Shown in pieces: positions 9,835 through 20,572 of a DNA stretch of 64,000 nt. Below the pieces are notes generated by a model that ran no database searches, was not told the DNA's origin, and saw only the letters and a program-made list of their open reading frames with translations. Every line of letters starts with the position of its first letter. Within the stretch, counting starts at the first letter, position 1. Made by a program: the position numbers and the translations under genes. This DNA comes from Salminus brasiliensis (Eukaryota > Chordata > Actinopteri > Characiformes > Bryconidae): positions 30,881,373 through 30,945,372 of the forward strand of contig NC_132883.1 in NCBI RefSeq assembly GCF_030463535.1, written 5' to 3'.

Positions 9835-10149
9835 GGAGTCCTGGATATTGCCAGGTGGCTTCTGTACCATCATTCTCCACTTTTCTCTGCCCGCTTCAGT
9901 GAAGCCCTGAAGGAGCTCTGCCACACACTTCTGGACACCACTTGGAAAAAGACAGGACGCCAGGTTAGGCAACTGGATAGTGGGCAGGTTATTAATTTAC
10001 ATGATTTACTGGAGTTTATAATTTATTCTGTCATTTCTCTGCTTGTTTTGAAAAGTAATATATCAGTGTCCCTCAGTGTATCTCAGACAAACCCTGCAGT
10101 ATGGAGACTGTGTCTGTCTCCCGGAGGGCGCAGAGAAAGACGACCCTAA
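9835..10149 (+). CDS. C' open frame 1, unrecognised helical fragment (likely pseudogenic exon)
   Basis: Starts at an acceptor-like CCTCCTCAG. The frame reads GVLDIARWLLYHHSPLF, SEALKELCHTLLDTT, GQVINLHDLLEFI and NPAVWRLCLSPGGRRE for 104 codons to TAA. It is rich in predicted helix and hydrophobic residues. It reads through the position where the C/S copies have a donor (here CAG|GTTATT). No start codon lies in frame nearby and no family is recognised. Two other copies (26114 and 39220) keep the same open frame. It may be a surviving exon, but the missing upstream frame argues for a relic. Confidence 0.3.
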   Translation, partial: GVLDIARWLLYHHSPLFSARFSEALKELCHTLLDTTWKKTGRQVRQLDSGQVINLHDLLEFIIYSVISLLVLKSNISVSLSVSQTNPAVWRLCLSPGGRRERRP

Positions 10150-11164
10150 CAGTTTTATCAAGAAGCAGCTCAAAGTTTGGCTACTAGTACCAGTTATACT
10201 TCAGTTTATTTTGAATCTTTATGGTTTTGAATGTCTTGAGCTGGAACATTTTAATGGTCTAAATGAGCCTCTTAAACGTGCAAGTTTGGTCTGATTAAGA
10301 ATCCCATTTGAGAGATGTTAATATTCCCAAATGCAATAAATTCTATAGAGTTGCTTCTTTTGCAGCTGCAAATACTACAAATAAAGGAGTTCTTATCTTG
10401 GTACAGAGGAATTGGGTGGTTACTATTTAAAACCAAGGACGGGATGAAGAAAGGAGAATAAGACACATTACAACAAAAGTAAGAAATGAGAAAATGACCT
10501 TTTTCAGTTCACGCTCCAAATCCAAGAGATCCCAGTTTTTCTTTTCTGTTGGATTATCTAACAAATCTAGTGGACTTTCAGTTAGTGGTGGGAGCAGATA
10601 TGAGTAGTCATTAATCATTTATTAATTAAACAGATCAGGGGGTGATATTTCTCGATCAGCTGGCTGCTAGTTTCAAGCTTAAGCTATGTATTACCGCCTT
10701 GTCTTTACTCGACTGCTGGCAGCATCTTAATCCGAGCACTAAGACATAAACATTATCTGCAAGGCACAAATCTTTCAAAGCCCTCAAATCAGGAGTGAAT
10801 TAACCGAATTTCTTATGTTGAATCAGGGTTCAGTGGACGATCAGAGGTTTGTTGGGAGCAGTGAATGATTTCTTTAGGAATAATTCTATTGCATTTGATT
10901 TGTCCCTTTTTTTTGCCTTTGTCACCAAGAAGCAATGATGCTTTTTACAGCCTCTATATTCAGAAGCCAGATGTCCCAAAGGAAACCTTAAATATTGCCC
11001 CGTTTTTCCATTCCTTAGATTTGCCACAATTGTACACTGACGAGGCATCTTATTTAGATCAGGATATTTCTACTCCAGAATTAAAAGACCCTCTTTCAGA
11101 TGAAAAAAGGGAAGTAGCCAGGATTGGACGGCATGACAAGTTTAATTTATTCTTCTAGCTTCAT
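10150..11164 (+). mobile_element. L1-like LINE ORF2 fragment, copy 1
   Basis: HFNGLNEPLKRA resembles the start of the L1 endonuclease (NxNGLN.P.KR). Further down, FYSLYIQKPDVPKETL and LPQLYTDEASYLDQDIS match the pre-RT region of fish L1 (LPQLT.E....L...IS..EL). The domain between is decayed, and the copy ends before the RT catalytic core. Confidence 0.7.
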
Positions 11165-11590
11165 TCTTATTTAGCAGCAACAACATCATGAAATTCTTTG
11201 GATTTTTAGTGTAATATTCTCTATTTTATCATCAATATCAGTCCCAAACCACAGCGATAGACAATGATGAATGCTGCACTACATACCTACAGTACTTTAG
11301 CTCCATTACAGAAGACGATTTGCTCAATATAATGAGCTCCTCTAAATCGTCATCATGTAGATTAGAGCCGGTACAAACACTGTTGTTTAAACAGGCACTG
11401 CCAAAGGTTGGTAAACCATTAATGGACATAGTTAATGCATCTCTTGGGATGAACTTCATACCTAAATCTCTTAAATTGGCGATTATAAAGCCCATTATTA
11501 AAAAGCCTAATCTGGACCCCCATGACCTGGCCAGTTATAGACCAAGTTCTAATCTACCCTTCGTCGCCAACATTTTAGATCTCTCCCCCC
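11165..11590 (+). mobile_element. L2/CR1-like LINE RT N-terminal fragment, copy 1
   Basis: The frame contains LNIMSSSKSSSCRLEPV, LFKQALPKVGKPL, LKLAIIKPIIKKPNLDP and ASYRPSSNLPFVANIL, the start of an L2/CR1 reverse transcriptase (domains 0-2). It stops at ILDLS, joined to the shared leader motif. A 93-codon frame is open at 11320-11601. Confidence 0.85.
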
Positions 11591-12135
11591 TCATGTCCTG
11601 AGCTGCCTGTCTGGAGTTGCCCTTTTTTGGGTCAGTTCCTGCGTTTTGGTATCGGGCCTGTCCCGCTACTCAGCAGAGTTCCAACACAACCATCCTAACA
11701 CCCCCCGCTCTCTCTCTCGCTCTCTCTCGCTCACGAAGATGCCCTGCCATGGAGGTGTCCATTGTTTTGCAGGTGCCCGTGTCCCAGACATTGCCAGGTG
11801 GCTTTGTCACCATCGTTCTCCACTATTCTCCGCCTGATGCAGCGTGGCCCTGAAGAAGCACTGCCGTACGCTTCTGGACACTGTTTTGAAAAAGCCAGAC
11901 ACCAGGATCATCGTCTTCTACCCCCTGACCACATAAGGATTAGTGAGCGAGCCATTTCCTCAGCTCTTCTCGCTCCACTGCTGGCTGCGGGACAGGTGCG
12001 TCTGTGCTGACTTCGTGGACAACTAGGAGAGCTTTCGGCTGTGTTCGGTTCTCTAACACAAAGATGAGCTACACCTGAGCCGTCTGGGGTCCATTGTTCT
12101 CTCCAGGAACATCAAGAAGGTGCCAGGCCAGGACT
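11591..12135 (+). pseudogene. G leader fused to C/S module
   Basis: The leader TCCTGAGCTGCCTGTCTGG is followed by GGCCTGTCCCGCTACTCAGC, a CT-rich stretch (about 11706-11735), then module C from about 11771 and S up to the SINE. The acceptor is weakened (GTTTTGCAG kept). It is cut at CCAGGACTGA by the SINE insertion. Confidence 0.5.
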
Positions 12136-12362
12136 GAGTAGCAGCTGTAGGGGGCAGTGGTGGCTGTAGGGGGCAGTGGTGGCTCAGTGGTTAGGGCTCT
12201 GGGCTATTGATGACAGTGTTGTGGGTTTGATGCCTGGGCTTGTCAAACTGCTGCAGCGCCCACAAAAGAAGATGAAGGCCTTGCTAAAGAGTGGCAATGG
12301 CTGCCCACCACTCCAGGGATGTGAGCTCACTGTCCACTGTGTGTTTCACTGTGTGTCACTAG
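12136..12362 (+). mobile_element. tRNA-derived SINE
   Basis: The box A-like sequence TGGCTCAGTGGTTAGGG and box B-like GGGTTTGATGCC are spaced as in a tRNA. They are followed by CTGCCCACCACTCCAGGGA and CACTGTGTGTTTCACTGTGT, the tail seen in widespread fish tRNA SINEs. The first 19 bp (GTAGGGGGCAGTGGTGGCT) are tandemly doubled. It is the only SINE in the window. Confidence 0.85.
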
Positions 12363-12625
12363 ACGTTTCAATATTCTGTGTATCCGTTGTTTTCAGGAAC
12401 AGACAGATGGTGGCTTTTGTTACTTTGGTAGTGGGATTTGCTTCTCTGGCATTTTTTCACAGTTTGAGGTTCCCCCGAGATCCCAATATTCCTCTGGGTC
12501 CAGAGTTTTCAGAGACAGGATCAGAAACCGACAGAGGCGGCCGCCGTCATCCCAATGAGTGATTCTGAGTCAATTCAGGCGCTCTACTGACTCCGAGACT
12601 CTGTACCCGAGGTGACTGCAAGCAA
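12363..12625 (+). pseudogene. N box 3 with inverted upstream part
   Basis: The downstream half is normal, with a NotI site near 12538. The upstream half is replaced by single-copy sequence and a short inverted piece. Confidence 0.4.
12426..12448. other. microinversion in N box
   Basis: The exact reverse complement of 19038-19060 (23 of 23), while the downstream flank CAGTTT-GAGGTTCC keeps normal orientation. Confidence 0.75.
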
Positions 12626-13094
12626 ATTAATTAGACCACTTGCCTTACGAATTTAGAATAAACAGGAGGAGACGAGACGCCGTATTCTTTCAGACTTTCA
12701 GGTTACTTTAATCCGGAATTTTCATATTTGTTTTAGACCATTTGACTTTTTGCAGCGATCCGGACTCAAAGGACGAAGATGTCCAAAGCATTGCCTTAAG
12801 ATCATTTCAGTCTCACTGTTATCTCAGAAACTTCAAATTTTACTAAGTTTGGATCCCTGAAAAATTCTCTGGTTTAAACAGACAAGATTTTAGGAGATTT
12901 AATTCAGTACTGTTCAACCTAGAGAATCTTGTAAAGGGATCCAAATTCATTTTTTAGAAAATGAAAAGGTTTAAATCAAGATTTTGGAAATAAATGTTGT
13001 TTTTCTGGACTGTTCAAATACGAGATTTCGATGGTTATAAGACAAGGGAGTAGAGTTTATAATACCCAAAGAGTTCAGACTATACACATGAAAT
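12626..13094 (+). repeat. U block 2
   Basis: Shorter than U block 1, with one internal repeat reduced. Confidence 0.4.
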
Positions 13095-13235
13095 TAACAC
13101 ATAAGGAGACATTGTTACAAGCTTAGTTAATGTACAAACGGACTGAGGCAGGGGACTCTGGAGCAGGCGAGATTGAAGGTAGGAGAGAATGTGCTTGTTT
13201 TAATTGTGGGAAATCAGACTGTTCTGCGAGATTGC
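13095..13235 (+). mobile_element. ERV gag remnant 2
   Basis: Same CFNCGK frame. An in-frame TAG now interrupts the upstream LLQA segment. Confidence 0.5.
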
Positions 13236-14085
13236 AATATTTAGTAGATCCTCCTTTTGCAGAAATAATAGCCTCCAAACGCTTCCTATTGCTTCCAATG
13301 AGAGTCTGGATTCTGGTTGAAGGTATTTTGGACGTTCTTTACAAAATATCTCCAGTTCAATCAGGTTTCATGGTTTCTGAGCAAGGACAGCCCGCTTTAA
13401 ATCACACCCCAGATTTTCTGTAATATTCAGGTCTGGGGATTGAGATGGCCGTTCCAGAATGTCCTTGTTCCTCTGCATGAGTGCCTTAGTAGATTTTGAG
13501 CAGTGTTTCGGGTCGTTGCGCTGAATAGTTGAACGATGCAGCAAGATGATGATGTAGGTCTTTGGAGCTGGTCTGTAGGTTGACTATGACTGTTCTCACC
13601 ATCCTTCGCCTTTTCTTGGCCTGCCACTTCGGGCCGTGACTAGAACTGCGCCTGTGGTCTTCGATTTCGTCACCATGTTCCTCACAGTGGAAACTGACAG
13701 CTGAAATCTGAGAGAGCTTTTTGTATCCTTCCCCAAAACCATGATGTTGAACGATCTTTCTTTTCAGGTCATTTGTGAGTTGTTTTGAGGGTCCCATGTT
13801 TCCACTCTTCAGAGAAGAAGAGGAGAAAAACTTGCAACCTCCTTCTCATAATTGGATTGAATTGAGTTGTTTTGAGGGTCCCATGTTTCCACTCTTCAGA
13901 GAAGAAGAGGAGAAAAACTTGCAACCTCCTTCTCATAATTGGATTCACCTGTATATGTAGGTCAAGGGTCAGTGAGCTTACAAAACAAATGTAGTGTTTT
14001 AATAATTAGTGCTAAAGGTATTCAAATCAATAAAACAACAAGGGTGCCCACATTTATGCACCTGCCTAATTTTGTTTAAATAATC
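13236..14085 (-). mobile_element. Tc1-a copy 2
   Basis: The transposase start, MGPSKQLTNDLKRKIVQHHG, is intact. The coding region is split into two overlapping frames by a deletion near 13540. The 5' leader contains an internal tandem duplication. Confidence 0.85.
13783..13943. repeat. 81 bp perfect-looking tandem duplication
   Basis: GAGTTGTTTTGAGGGTCCC to TCTCATAATTGGATT occurs twice in a row (13783-13863 and 13864-13943), inside Tc1-a copy 2 only. Confidence 0.9.
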
Positions 14086-14443
14086 TTCATCTTTTTCTCT
14101 CTCCCCTCATGTCCTGAGCTGCCTGTCTGGAGTTGCCCTTTTTTGGTTCAGTTCCTGCGTCTTAGTATCAGGCCTGTCCCTCTACTCAGCAGCCTTCACC
14201 TACTTCATACCTCAAGGACAACCCCTCAGGGCAGTGTTCTCATTGATGGAGATTCTACTGAAAACCACTTAAAAGTATCGAGCCCAAAGAGTGACACCAC
14301 TGTCTCCTGTTTTCCAGATGCTAACTTCGCCATGTTGCTTCCCTTGGCACTGTGGCAGCGTGATGCCTTTGACACAATCATTCTCTACTGTTCTCCTCCC
14401 GATGCAGCGAGTTCCTGATGTTGGTGAACTGAATAGTTGGCAG
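14086..14443 (+). pseudogene. D module 2
   Basis: A 91-codon frame (14143-14418) is colinear with D module 1. Donor GTAAGTAA starts at 14444. Confidence 0.45.
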
Positions 14444-14511
14444 GTAAGTAATTTTACATAGTTTTTCTATTTTAATAACCATTTATTCTGTAATTTCTCT
14501 GCTTGTATTAA

Positions 14512-14990
14512 AAATTAATTTGGTCAGTATCTGACACCCAGTCCTGAAGTGCTTTCCCATCTCTCTTTGAAACGTGTGTACCATGTCTGTCTCCCTCTGT
14601 TTGAGCATCATCTTGAGCATCAGTTTTGGACTCTTGAACCTCTTCTGGAGTCTGATCAACACTGCTGGCTGTTGGAATGGGGGGGTGCACCCATCTCATC
14701 TTGGGATCATCAGCTTTCATTGACTGGTCAGTCTGGGTTTGCTGTTCTTTAACACACTTTGTATGAAATTTCACAAGCCTGTGTTTAAGGGCTTTCCCTG
14801 TGTCTGGATAGTAGACTAGGTATGATGGACTGTTCTTGTCTGTCCCTACAAAGACTCCCTTTCACATTTTGACTCTAGCTTCTATCTGTCATGTTTGTAA
14901 GTGTAGCATGCTGCTCCACATACTCTCCTCTTTGAAAGGTTATGCTTTCTCTCTCTCAGCGTAGAGTCATTGAAATTCATATATAGAGCT
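14512..14990 (-). mobile_element. copia-like fragment 2
   Basis: It extends further upstream in the element than copy 1: NLSKRRV..GAACYTYKHDR-stop-KLESKCER precedes the GVFVG motif. A one-base frameshift after KCER and the TAG are shared by other copies. Confidence 0.8.
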
Positions 14991-15126
14991 GCTGAGGTCG
15001 TACGCCTTTTCACCTGAGCCGCCTGGGGTACATCGTTCTCTCCGGGAACATAAAGAAGGTGCCAGACCAGGACTGACTGACCCCTCCCAGTCACACTGTC
15101 AGGTTAATGAACTGCATAATTGGCAG
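14991..15126 (+). pseudogene. S module (unit 1 of the tandem duplication)
   Basis: It carries the SPEPPG to SQSH stretch and ends at TTGGCAG|GTAAGTG. It directly abuts the copia fragment. Confidence 0.4.
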
Positions 15127-15545
15127 GTAAGTGATTTACATGTTTCCACCCATTTATTCTGTCACATTTCTGCTTCTATTAAAACGTAATAGATCAGTGA
15201 TACTCTGAGCATTTCACTCAAATCCTGCAGTATTGAGACTGTCATGGTTTGTAATTGTAACGTCGGAAAATCTGCTTTAAAAATCTTATTAGAATTTATA
15301 TAAATTCTTCCATCTTTCCAAGTACAAGCAGTTCTACTGTTAAATTTGGGCTGTTAAATATACGATCTCTAGCCCCTAAAGCAGCCATTGTCAATGAAGT
15401 TATTTTAAATTGGGTGAAATTGGGTAATAGAACAGTAAAACACTGGTTTTATAGTCTCCATACATTGCCCCCTGAGTTTACTAGGAAGTGACTTATTGGG
15501 GGCTTTCAGTCTAAACCTTAACCTACAGTCTAAACACTACAATGT
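15127..15545 (+). other. K-type linker
   Basis: Homologous to 45314-45924 and 59891-60450. No feature beyond shared sequence. Confidence 0.4.
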
Positions 15546-15868
15546 CACAGTGGAAACTGACAGCTGAAATCTGAGAGAGCTTTTTGTATCCTTCCCCTGA
15601 ACCATGATGTTGAACGATCTTTGTTTTCAGGTCATTTGTGAGTTGTTTTGAGGCTGCCATGTTTCCACTCTTCAGAGAAGAAGAGGAGAAAAACTTGCAA
15701 CTGGCCACTTTAACCTCCTTCTCATAATTGGATTCACCTGTATATGTGGGTCAATGAGCTTACAAAACAAATTTAGTGTTTTAATAATTAGTGCTAAAGG
15801 TATTCAAATCAATAAAACAACAAGGGTGCCCACATTTATGCACCTGCCTAATTTTGTTTAAATAATCT
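15546..15868 (-). mobile_element. Tc1-a copy 3, transposase start only
   Basis: GNMAASKQLTNDLKTKIVQHH is retained; the rest was removed at the duplication joint. The frame before it runs into K sequence. Confidence 0.8.
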
Positions 15869-16224
15869 TCATCTTTTTCTCTCTCCCCTCATGTCCTGAG
15901 CTGCCTGTCTGGAGTTGCCCTTTTTTGGTTCAGTTCCTGCTTCTTAGTATCAGGCCTGTCCCTCTACTCAGCAGCCTTCACCTGCTTCATCCCTCAAGGA
16001 CAACCCCTCAGGGCAGTGTTCTCATTGATGGATATTCTACTGAAAACCACTTAAAGTATTGAGCCCCAAGAGTAACACCACTGTCTCCTGTTTTCCAGAT
16101 GCCAACTTCACCAGGTTGCTTCCCTTGGCACTGTGGCAGCGTGATGCCTTTGACACAATCATTCTTTACTGTTCTCCTCCCGATGCAGCGAGTTCCTGAT
16201 TTTAGTGAACTGAATAGTTGGCAG
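15869..16224 (+). pseudogene. D module 3
   Basis: A one-base deletion in the AAAGTA run breaks the frame that is open in D modules 1 and 2. The donor (GT at 16225) is intact. Confidence 0.45.
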
Positions 16225-16295
16225 GTAAGTAATTTTACATAGTTTTTCTATTTTAATAACCATTTATTCTGTAATTTCTCTGCTTGTATTAAAAA

Positions 16296-16770
16296 TGAAT
16301 TTGGTCAGTATCTGACACCCAGTCCTGAAGTGCTTTCCCATCTCTCTTTGAAACGTGTGTACCATGTCTGTCTCCCTCTGTTTGAGCATCATCTTGAGCA
16401 TCAGTTTTAGACTCTTGAACCTCTTCTGGAGTCTGATCAACACTGCTGGCTGTTGGAATGGGGGGGTGCACCCATCTCATCTTGGGATCATCAGCTTTCA
16501 TTGACTGGTCAGTCTGGGTTTGCTGTTCTTTAACACACTTTGTATGAAATTTCACAAGCCTGTGTTTAAGGGTTTTCCCTGTGTCTGGATAGTAGACTAG
16601 GTATGATGGACTGTTCTTGTCTGTCCCTACAAAGACTCCCTTTCACATTTTGACTCTAGCTTCTATCTGTCATGTTTGTAAGTGTAGCATGCTGCTCCAC
16701 ATACTCTCCTCTTTGAAAGGTTATGCTTTCTCTCTCTCAGCGTAGAGTCATTGAAATTCATATATAGAGC
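16296..16770 (-). mobile_element. copia-like fragment 3
   Basis: Nearly identical to fragment 2. The residue after DTDQ is I-H rather than I-N. Confidence 0.8.
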
Positions 16771-16907
16771 TGCTGAGGTCGTACGCCTTTTCACCTGAGC
16801 CGCCTGGGGTACATCGTTCTCTCCGGGAACATAAAGAAGGTGCCAGACCAGGACTGACTGACCCCTCCCAGTCACACTGTCAGGTTAATGAACTGCATAA
16901 TTGGCAG
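16771..16907 (+). pseudogene. S module (unit 2 of the tandem duplication)
   Basis: Same as 14991-15126, with its donor at 16908. Confidence 0.4.
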
Positions 16908-17323
16908 GTAAGTGATTTACATGTTTCCACCCATTTATTCTGTCACATTTCTGCTTCTATTAAAACGTAATAGATCAGTGATACTCTGAGCATTTCACTC
17001 AAATCCTGCAGTATTGAGACTGTCATGGTTTGTAATTGTAACGTCGGAAAATCTGCTTTAAAAATCTTAGATTTTATATAAATTCTTCCATCTTTCCAAG
17101 TACAAGCAGTTCTACTGTTAAATTTGGGCTGTTAAATATACGATCTCTAGCCCCTAAAGCAGCCATTGTCAATGAAGTTATTTTAAATTGGTTGAAATTG
17201 GGTAATGGAACAGTAAAACACTGGTTTTATAGTCTCCATACATTGCCCCCTGAATTTACTAGGAAGTGACTTATTGGGGGCTTTCAGTCTAAACCTTAAC
17301 CTACAGTCTAAACACTACAATGT
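16908..17323 (+). other. K-type linker, duplicate
   Basis: It lacks a few bases near 17068 (ATCTTAGATTTTATATAA) relative to unit 1. Confidence 0.4.
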
Positions 17324-17800
17324 CACAGTGGAAACTGACAGCTGAAATCTGAGAGAGCTTTTTGTATCCTTCCCCTAAACCATGATGTTGAACGATCTTT
17401 GTTTTCAGGTCATTTGTGAGTTGTTTTGAGGCTCCCATGTTTCCACTCTTCAGAGAAGAAGAGGAGAAAAACTTGCAACTGGCCACTTTAACCTCCTTCT
17501 CATAATTGGATTCACATGTATATGTAGGTCAAGGGTCAATGAGCTTAGAAAACAAATTTAGTGTTTTAATAGTTTGTGCTAAAGGTATTCAAATCAATAA
17601 AACAAGGGTGCCCACATTTATGCACCTGCCTAATTTTGTTTAAATAATTATTGCACACTTTCTGTAAATCCTATAAACTTCATTTCTCTTCTCAAATATC
17701 ACTGTGTTCATCTACTTTGATGTATTCAACTGAAATTGATGATCTGAATAACCATTAATTTTATAAAGGAAAATCGTCAAAATTATCATAGTTGCCCAAA
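17324..17800 (-). mobile_element. Tc1-a/MITE copy 4
   Basis: The transposase start and the long terminal region are present. The terminal repeat itself is eroded (TTATCATAGTTGCCCAAA). Confidence 0.75.
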
Positions 17801-18210
17801 TTTTTACACCTTACAACCCTCCACGTACACTCCGCTCACAAGATGCTGGCCTATTATCGGTCCAACATATTAGAAAAACCAGTGCAGGAGGAAGAGCGTT
17901 CTTTTATAAAGCCCCCAACTTTGGAACAACCTCCCTGTTAATGTACAGGAATCAGACACACTCTCAGTCTTTAAATCTGGAGTAAAAACTTCTCTCTTTA
18001 CACCAGCTTTCAGAGAACTCTCCAGTTCTGTGTTCTGTCCTGCTCTGATTACAGTTCACCACTATTCTGTCCTGCTCTGATTACAGTTCACCACTATTCT
18101 GTCCTGCTCTGATTACAGGCTGTTTATTACTATTATTGTGGTTGTGTCTCTAACTATTTCTGCTACAGGTCTACAGGGCACTAAACGTAAAGCTTGTTCT
18201 AATCTTCATT
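17801..18210 (+). mobile_element. L2/CR1-like LINE 3' end, copy 3
   Basis: Only the last part of ORF2 and the tail. The CACTATTCTGTCCTGCTCTG unit is present three times, against two in most copies. Confidence 0.8.
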
Positions 18211-18860
18211 TTCTCTCTCTCCTCATGTCCTGAGCTGCCTGTCTGGAGTTGCCCTTTTTTGGTTCAGTTTCTGTCTTGGTACTTTAATGGGGGACTTGGT
18301 ACTATTTTTGTGGCTATGTCTTTTTATTTGTTTTATCTTCTGTGTTTTTACTCAGGAGCTCTTCAGGAGGTCGTCAAGATCCATTACGGCAGATCCAGCT
18401 GCTGTTGTAGAGGCAGTCCAAACTCCACTGGCGGAAGACAAGGCTGGGGGCTGCCCGTCACCTCCATCGTGACCGCGGGGGACACAGAGGGTCAGCTTCT
18501 CCTCTCCCGCGCCTGAGAGGGCCTGGAAGTGTCAGCGTGGCTGGGAAAAGCCGAGGACTGTTCCACCACTTCAGCCGTTTTTCACATCTGCCAGCTGGTT
18601 CGAGGACCTCAGCTCTTCACCTCACCCGAGTCCTCAGGGCGGTGTTCTCACTCTTGGAGATTCTTCTGTAAAAACCCTGAACAGTAATGCTGCGGTCTCC
18701 TGTTTTGCAGGTGCCCGTGTTCCGGACATTGCAAGGTGGCTTTGTCACCATCGTTCTCCACTATTCTCCTGATGCAGCTTGGCCCTGAAGAAGCACTGCT
18801 GTACACTTCTGTACACTGTTCAGAAAAAGTCAGACACCAGGATCATCGTCTTTAACCCCC
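18211..18860 (+). pseudogene. F module 2 (A/B/C)
   Basis: An 88 bp leader ends in a strong acceptor (TGTTTTTACTCAG, AG 18354-18355). Three frames overlap in the A part; the one aligned with J (QEVVK) is shifted by one base here. The CTACGGCACAGAGG segment of module B is deleted, a deletion shared only with the copy at 61.6 kb. Confidence 0.5.
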
Positions 18861-19225
18861 CCCAGACACCCCCCCTCCCTTCCGCCCACTTACTGACAAG
18901 TGTAACTGACTGACTGTACAGCAAGGTGTTTTTGTCAGACTCCGTTCTGAAGTCTTCCACCGGCGTTACGTTTACTGCAGGATTAAAGTGTTTCTCTACA
19001 TTCCTAAGACTGACTGATTGAGTTGATTCTTTAAGTGCAGAGAAGCAAATCCCACTACCACAGTTTTGGAGGTTCCACCGAGATCCCAATATTCCTCTGG
19101 GTCCAGAGTTTTCAGAGACAGGATCAGAAACAGACAGAGGCGGCCGCCGTCATCCCAATGAGTGATTCTGAGTCAATTCAGGCGCTCTACTGACTCCGAG
19201 ACTCTGTACCCGAGGTGACTGTGCC
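18861..19225 (+). pseudogene. N box 4 with upstream C-rich run
   Basis: N proper starts near 18937. It has a complete two-part structure and a NotI site near 19140. Confidence 0.4.
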
Positions 19226-19590
19226 AGATAAGATAGTGAGTACAACAGTTTCAGTACTTATGAAGGAGTCAGTACCCATATCCATCAGTACGGACACAAT
19301 TCTAACAGTGGATGTTTCAGGCTTACCACTCAACATTTTTGCAGTCCTGTGAAGGTGAAATTGGGTAATAGATCAGTAAAACACAAAATTTACTAGAACG
19401 TGACTTATTGGGAGCTTTCAGTCTAAACCTACAATGTACAGATTCAGGTTTTTCTGCTGCTAGTTCTAGTATAGGGATATTTCCTCTTAAAATAGACCCA
19501 GTAGAATATTCTTGATCTGACAGAGCAGAGAACCTGATGCGTTACATGGAGCTCTGTCCAAGGCTGAATAGAAGAATCCTCCATTTTTAC
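19226..19590 (+). other. K linker with open frame
   Basis: After the TGA in the MSDSESIQALY start (19158), the same frame stays open through SVPEVTVPDKIVSTTVS and VPISISTDTILTVDVSG to a TGA at 19350. This may be chance. Confidence 0.35.
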
Positions 19591-19870
19591 ATTGTTTTAT
19601 TTGTCTCCAGATGGTTTTGATGAACATACTGTACAGTACTCTCTCCCTGACCGTTGTGTGTTTCTATCTGCGTTTACTCTGGAGGAACTTGGCGACCCCG
19701 GAGGTGTAAGATCTCCAGGTGCTCTGCAAGGAGGTCGTTAAGCTTGACTGCTGCTGTTGTAGAGGCAGTCCAAACTCCACCGACTGAAGACGAGGCTGGA
19801 GGCTGCCTGTGGCCTGGAAAAGCAGAGGGTGCCTCCACCACCACAGACGGTTTTCACCTTAACTTAATCC
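19591..19870 (+). pseudogene. J module 2
   Basis: The GT leader is almost absent (GTTGTGTGTTTC). The A part is complete to TTTTCACC and then jumps into L1, so B and C' are deleted. Confidence 0.45.
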
Positions 19871-20165
19871 GAGCACTAAGCAATACATTTTATCTTCAAG
19901 GCACAAATCTTTCAAAGCCCTCAAATCAGGAGTGAATTAACCGAATTTCTTATGTTGAATCAGGGTTCAGTGGACGATCAGACTTTTGTTGGGAGCAGTG
20001 AATGATTTCTTTAGGAATAATTCTATTGCATTTGATTTGTCCCTTTTTTTTGCCTTTGTCACCAAGAAGCAATGATGCTTTTTACAGCCTCTATATTCAG
20101 AAGCCATATGTCCCAAAGGAAACCTTAAATATTGCCCCCTTTTTCCATTCCTTAGATTTGCCACA
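19871..20165 (+). mobile_element. L1-like fragment 2
   Basis: It keeps only FYSLYIQKPYVPKETL and LDLPQL, and is truncated at both sides. Confidence 0.65.
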
Positions 20166-20572
20166 ATTGTCCAATTGTTTTAGATCTCTCCCCCCTCATT
20201 TCCTGAGCTGCCTGTCTGGAGTTGCCCTTTTTTTGGGTCAGTTCCTGTGTTTTGGTATCGGGCCTGTCCCGCTACTCAGCAGAGTTCCAACACAACCATC
20301 CTAACACCACCCCCCCCCTCCTCTCTCTCTCGTACTGAGATGCCCTGCCATGGAGGTGTCCATTGATCCATGTTCCAGAATCAGGCCTGTCCCTCTACTC
20401 AGCAGAGCTTTTTTATACAAGTCTCCTAACCCTTTCTTTCTTCCTTTCCTTCCTTTCATTTCTCTCTTTATCTCTTTTGCATGTGCTGTGGTGCCCTGTT
20501 CCTCCTGCTGTGCCCTGATGTTCGCTCAGATACACATACTTAATCAGCACTTTAACATTAATGTTGATCATA
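20166..20572 (+). other. G spacer
   Basis: The leader motif, then two tandem relatives of CAGGCCTGTCCCTCTACTCAGC, a C/CT-rich run (20309-20335) and a TTTC-rich run. A 108-codon hydrophobic frame at 20350-20676 is low complexity and probably meaningless. Confidence 0.4.

Larger units (their letters stand above)
13683..17323. repeat. recent tandem duplication, two units of about 1.78 kb
   Basis: Unit 1 is 13683-15545 (1863 bp, including a private 81 bp duplication) and unit 2 is 15546-17323 (1778 bp). Both end at the same novel joint ACAATGT|CACAGTGG that fuses K-type sequence to Tc1-a. Each holds Tc1-a start, D, copia, S and linker. Divergence looks low, at a few percent or less. Confidence 0.9.

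Noticed and set aside
12145..12240. Functional tRNA gene
   Set aside because: Boxes A and B are present but the cloverleaf does not close and the sequence runs into a SINE body.
12176..12562. 128-codon plus-strand frame
   Set aside because: It is a chimera of SINE, single-copy spacer and N box sequence, so it is an accident of the insertion.
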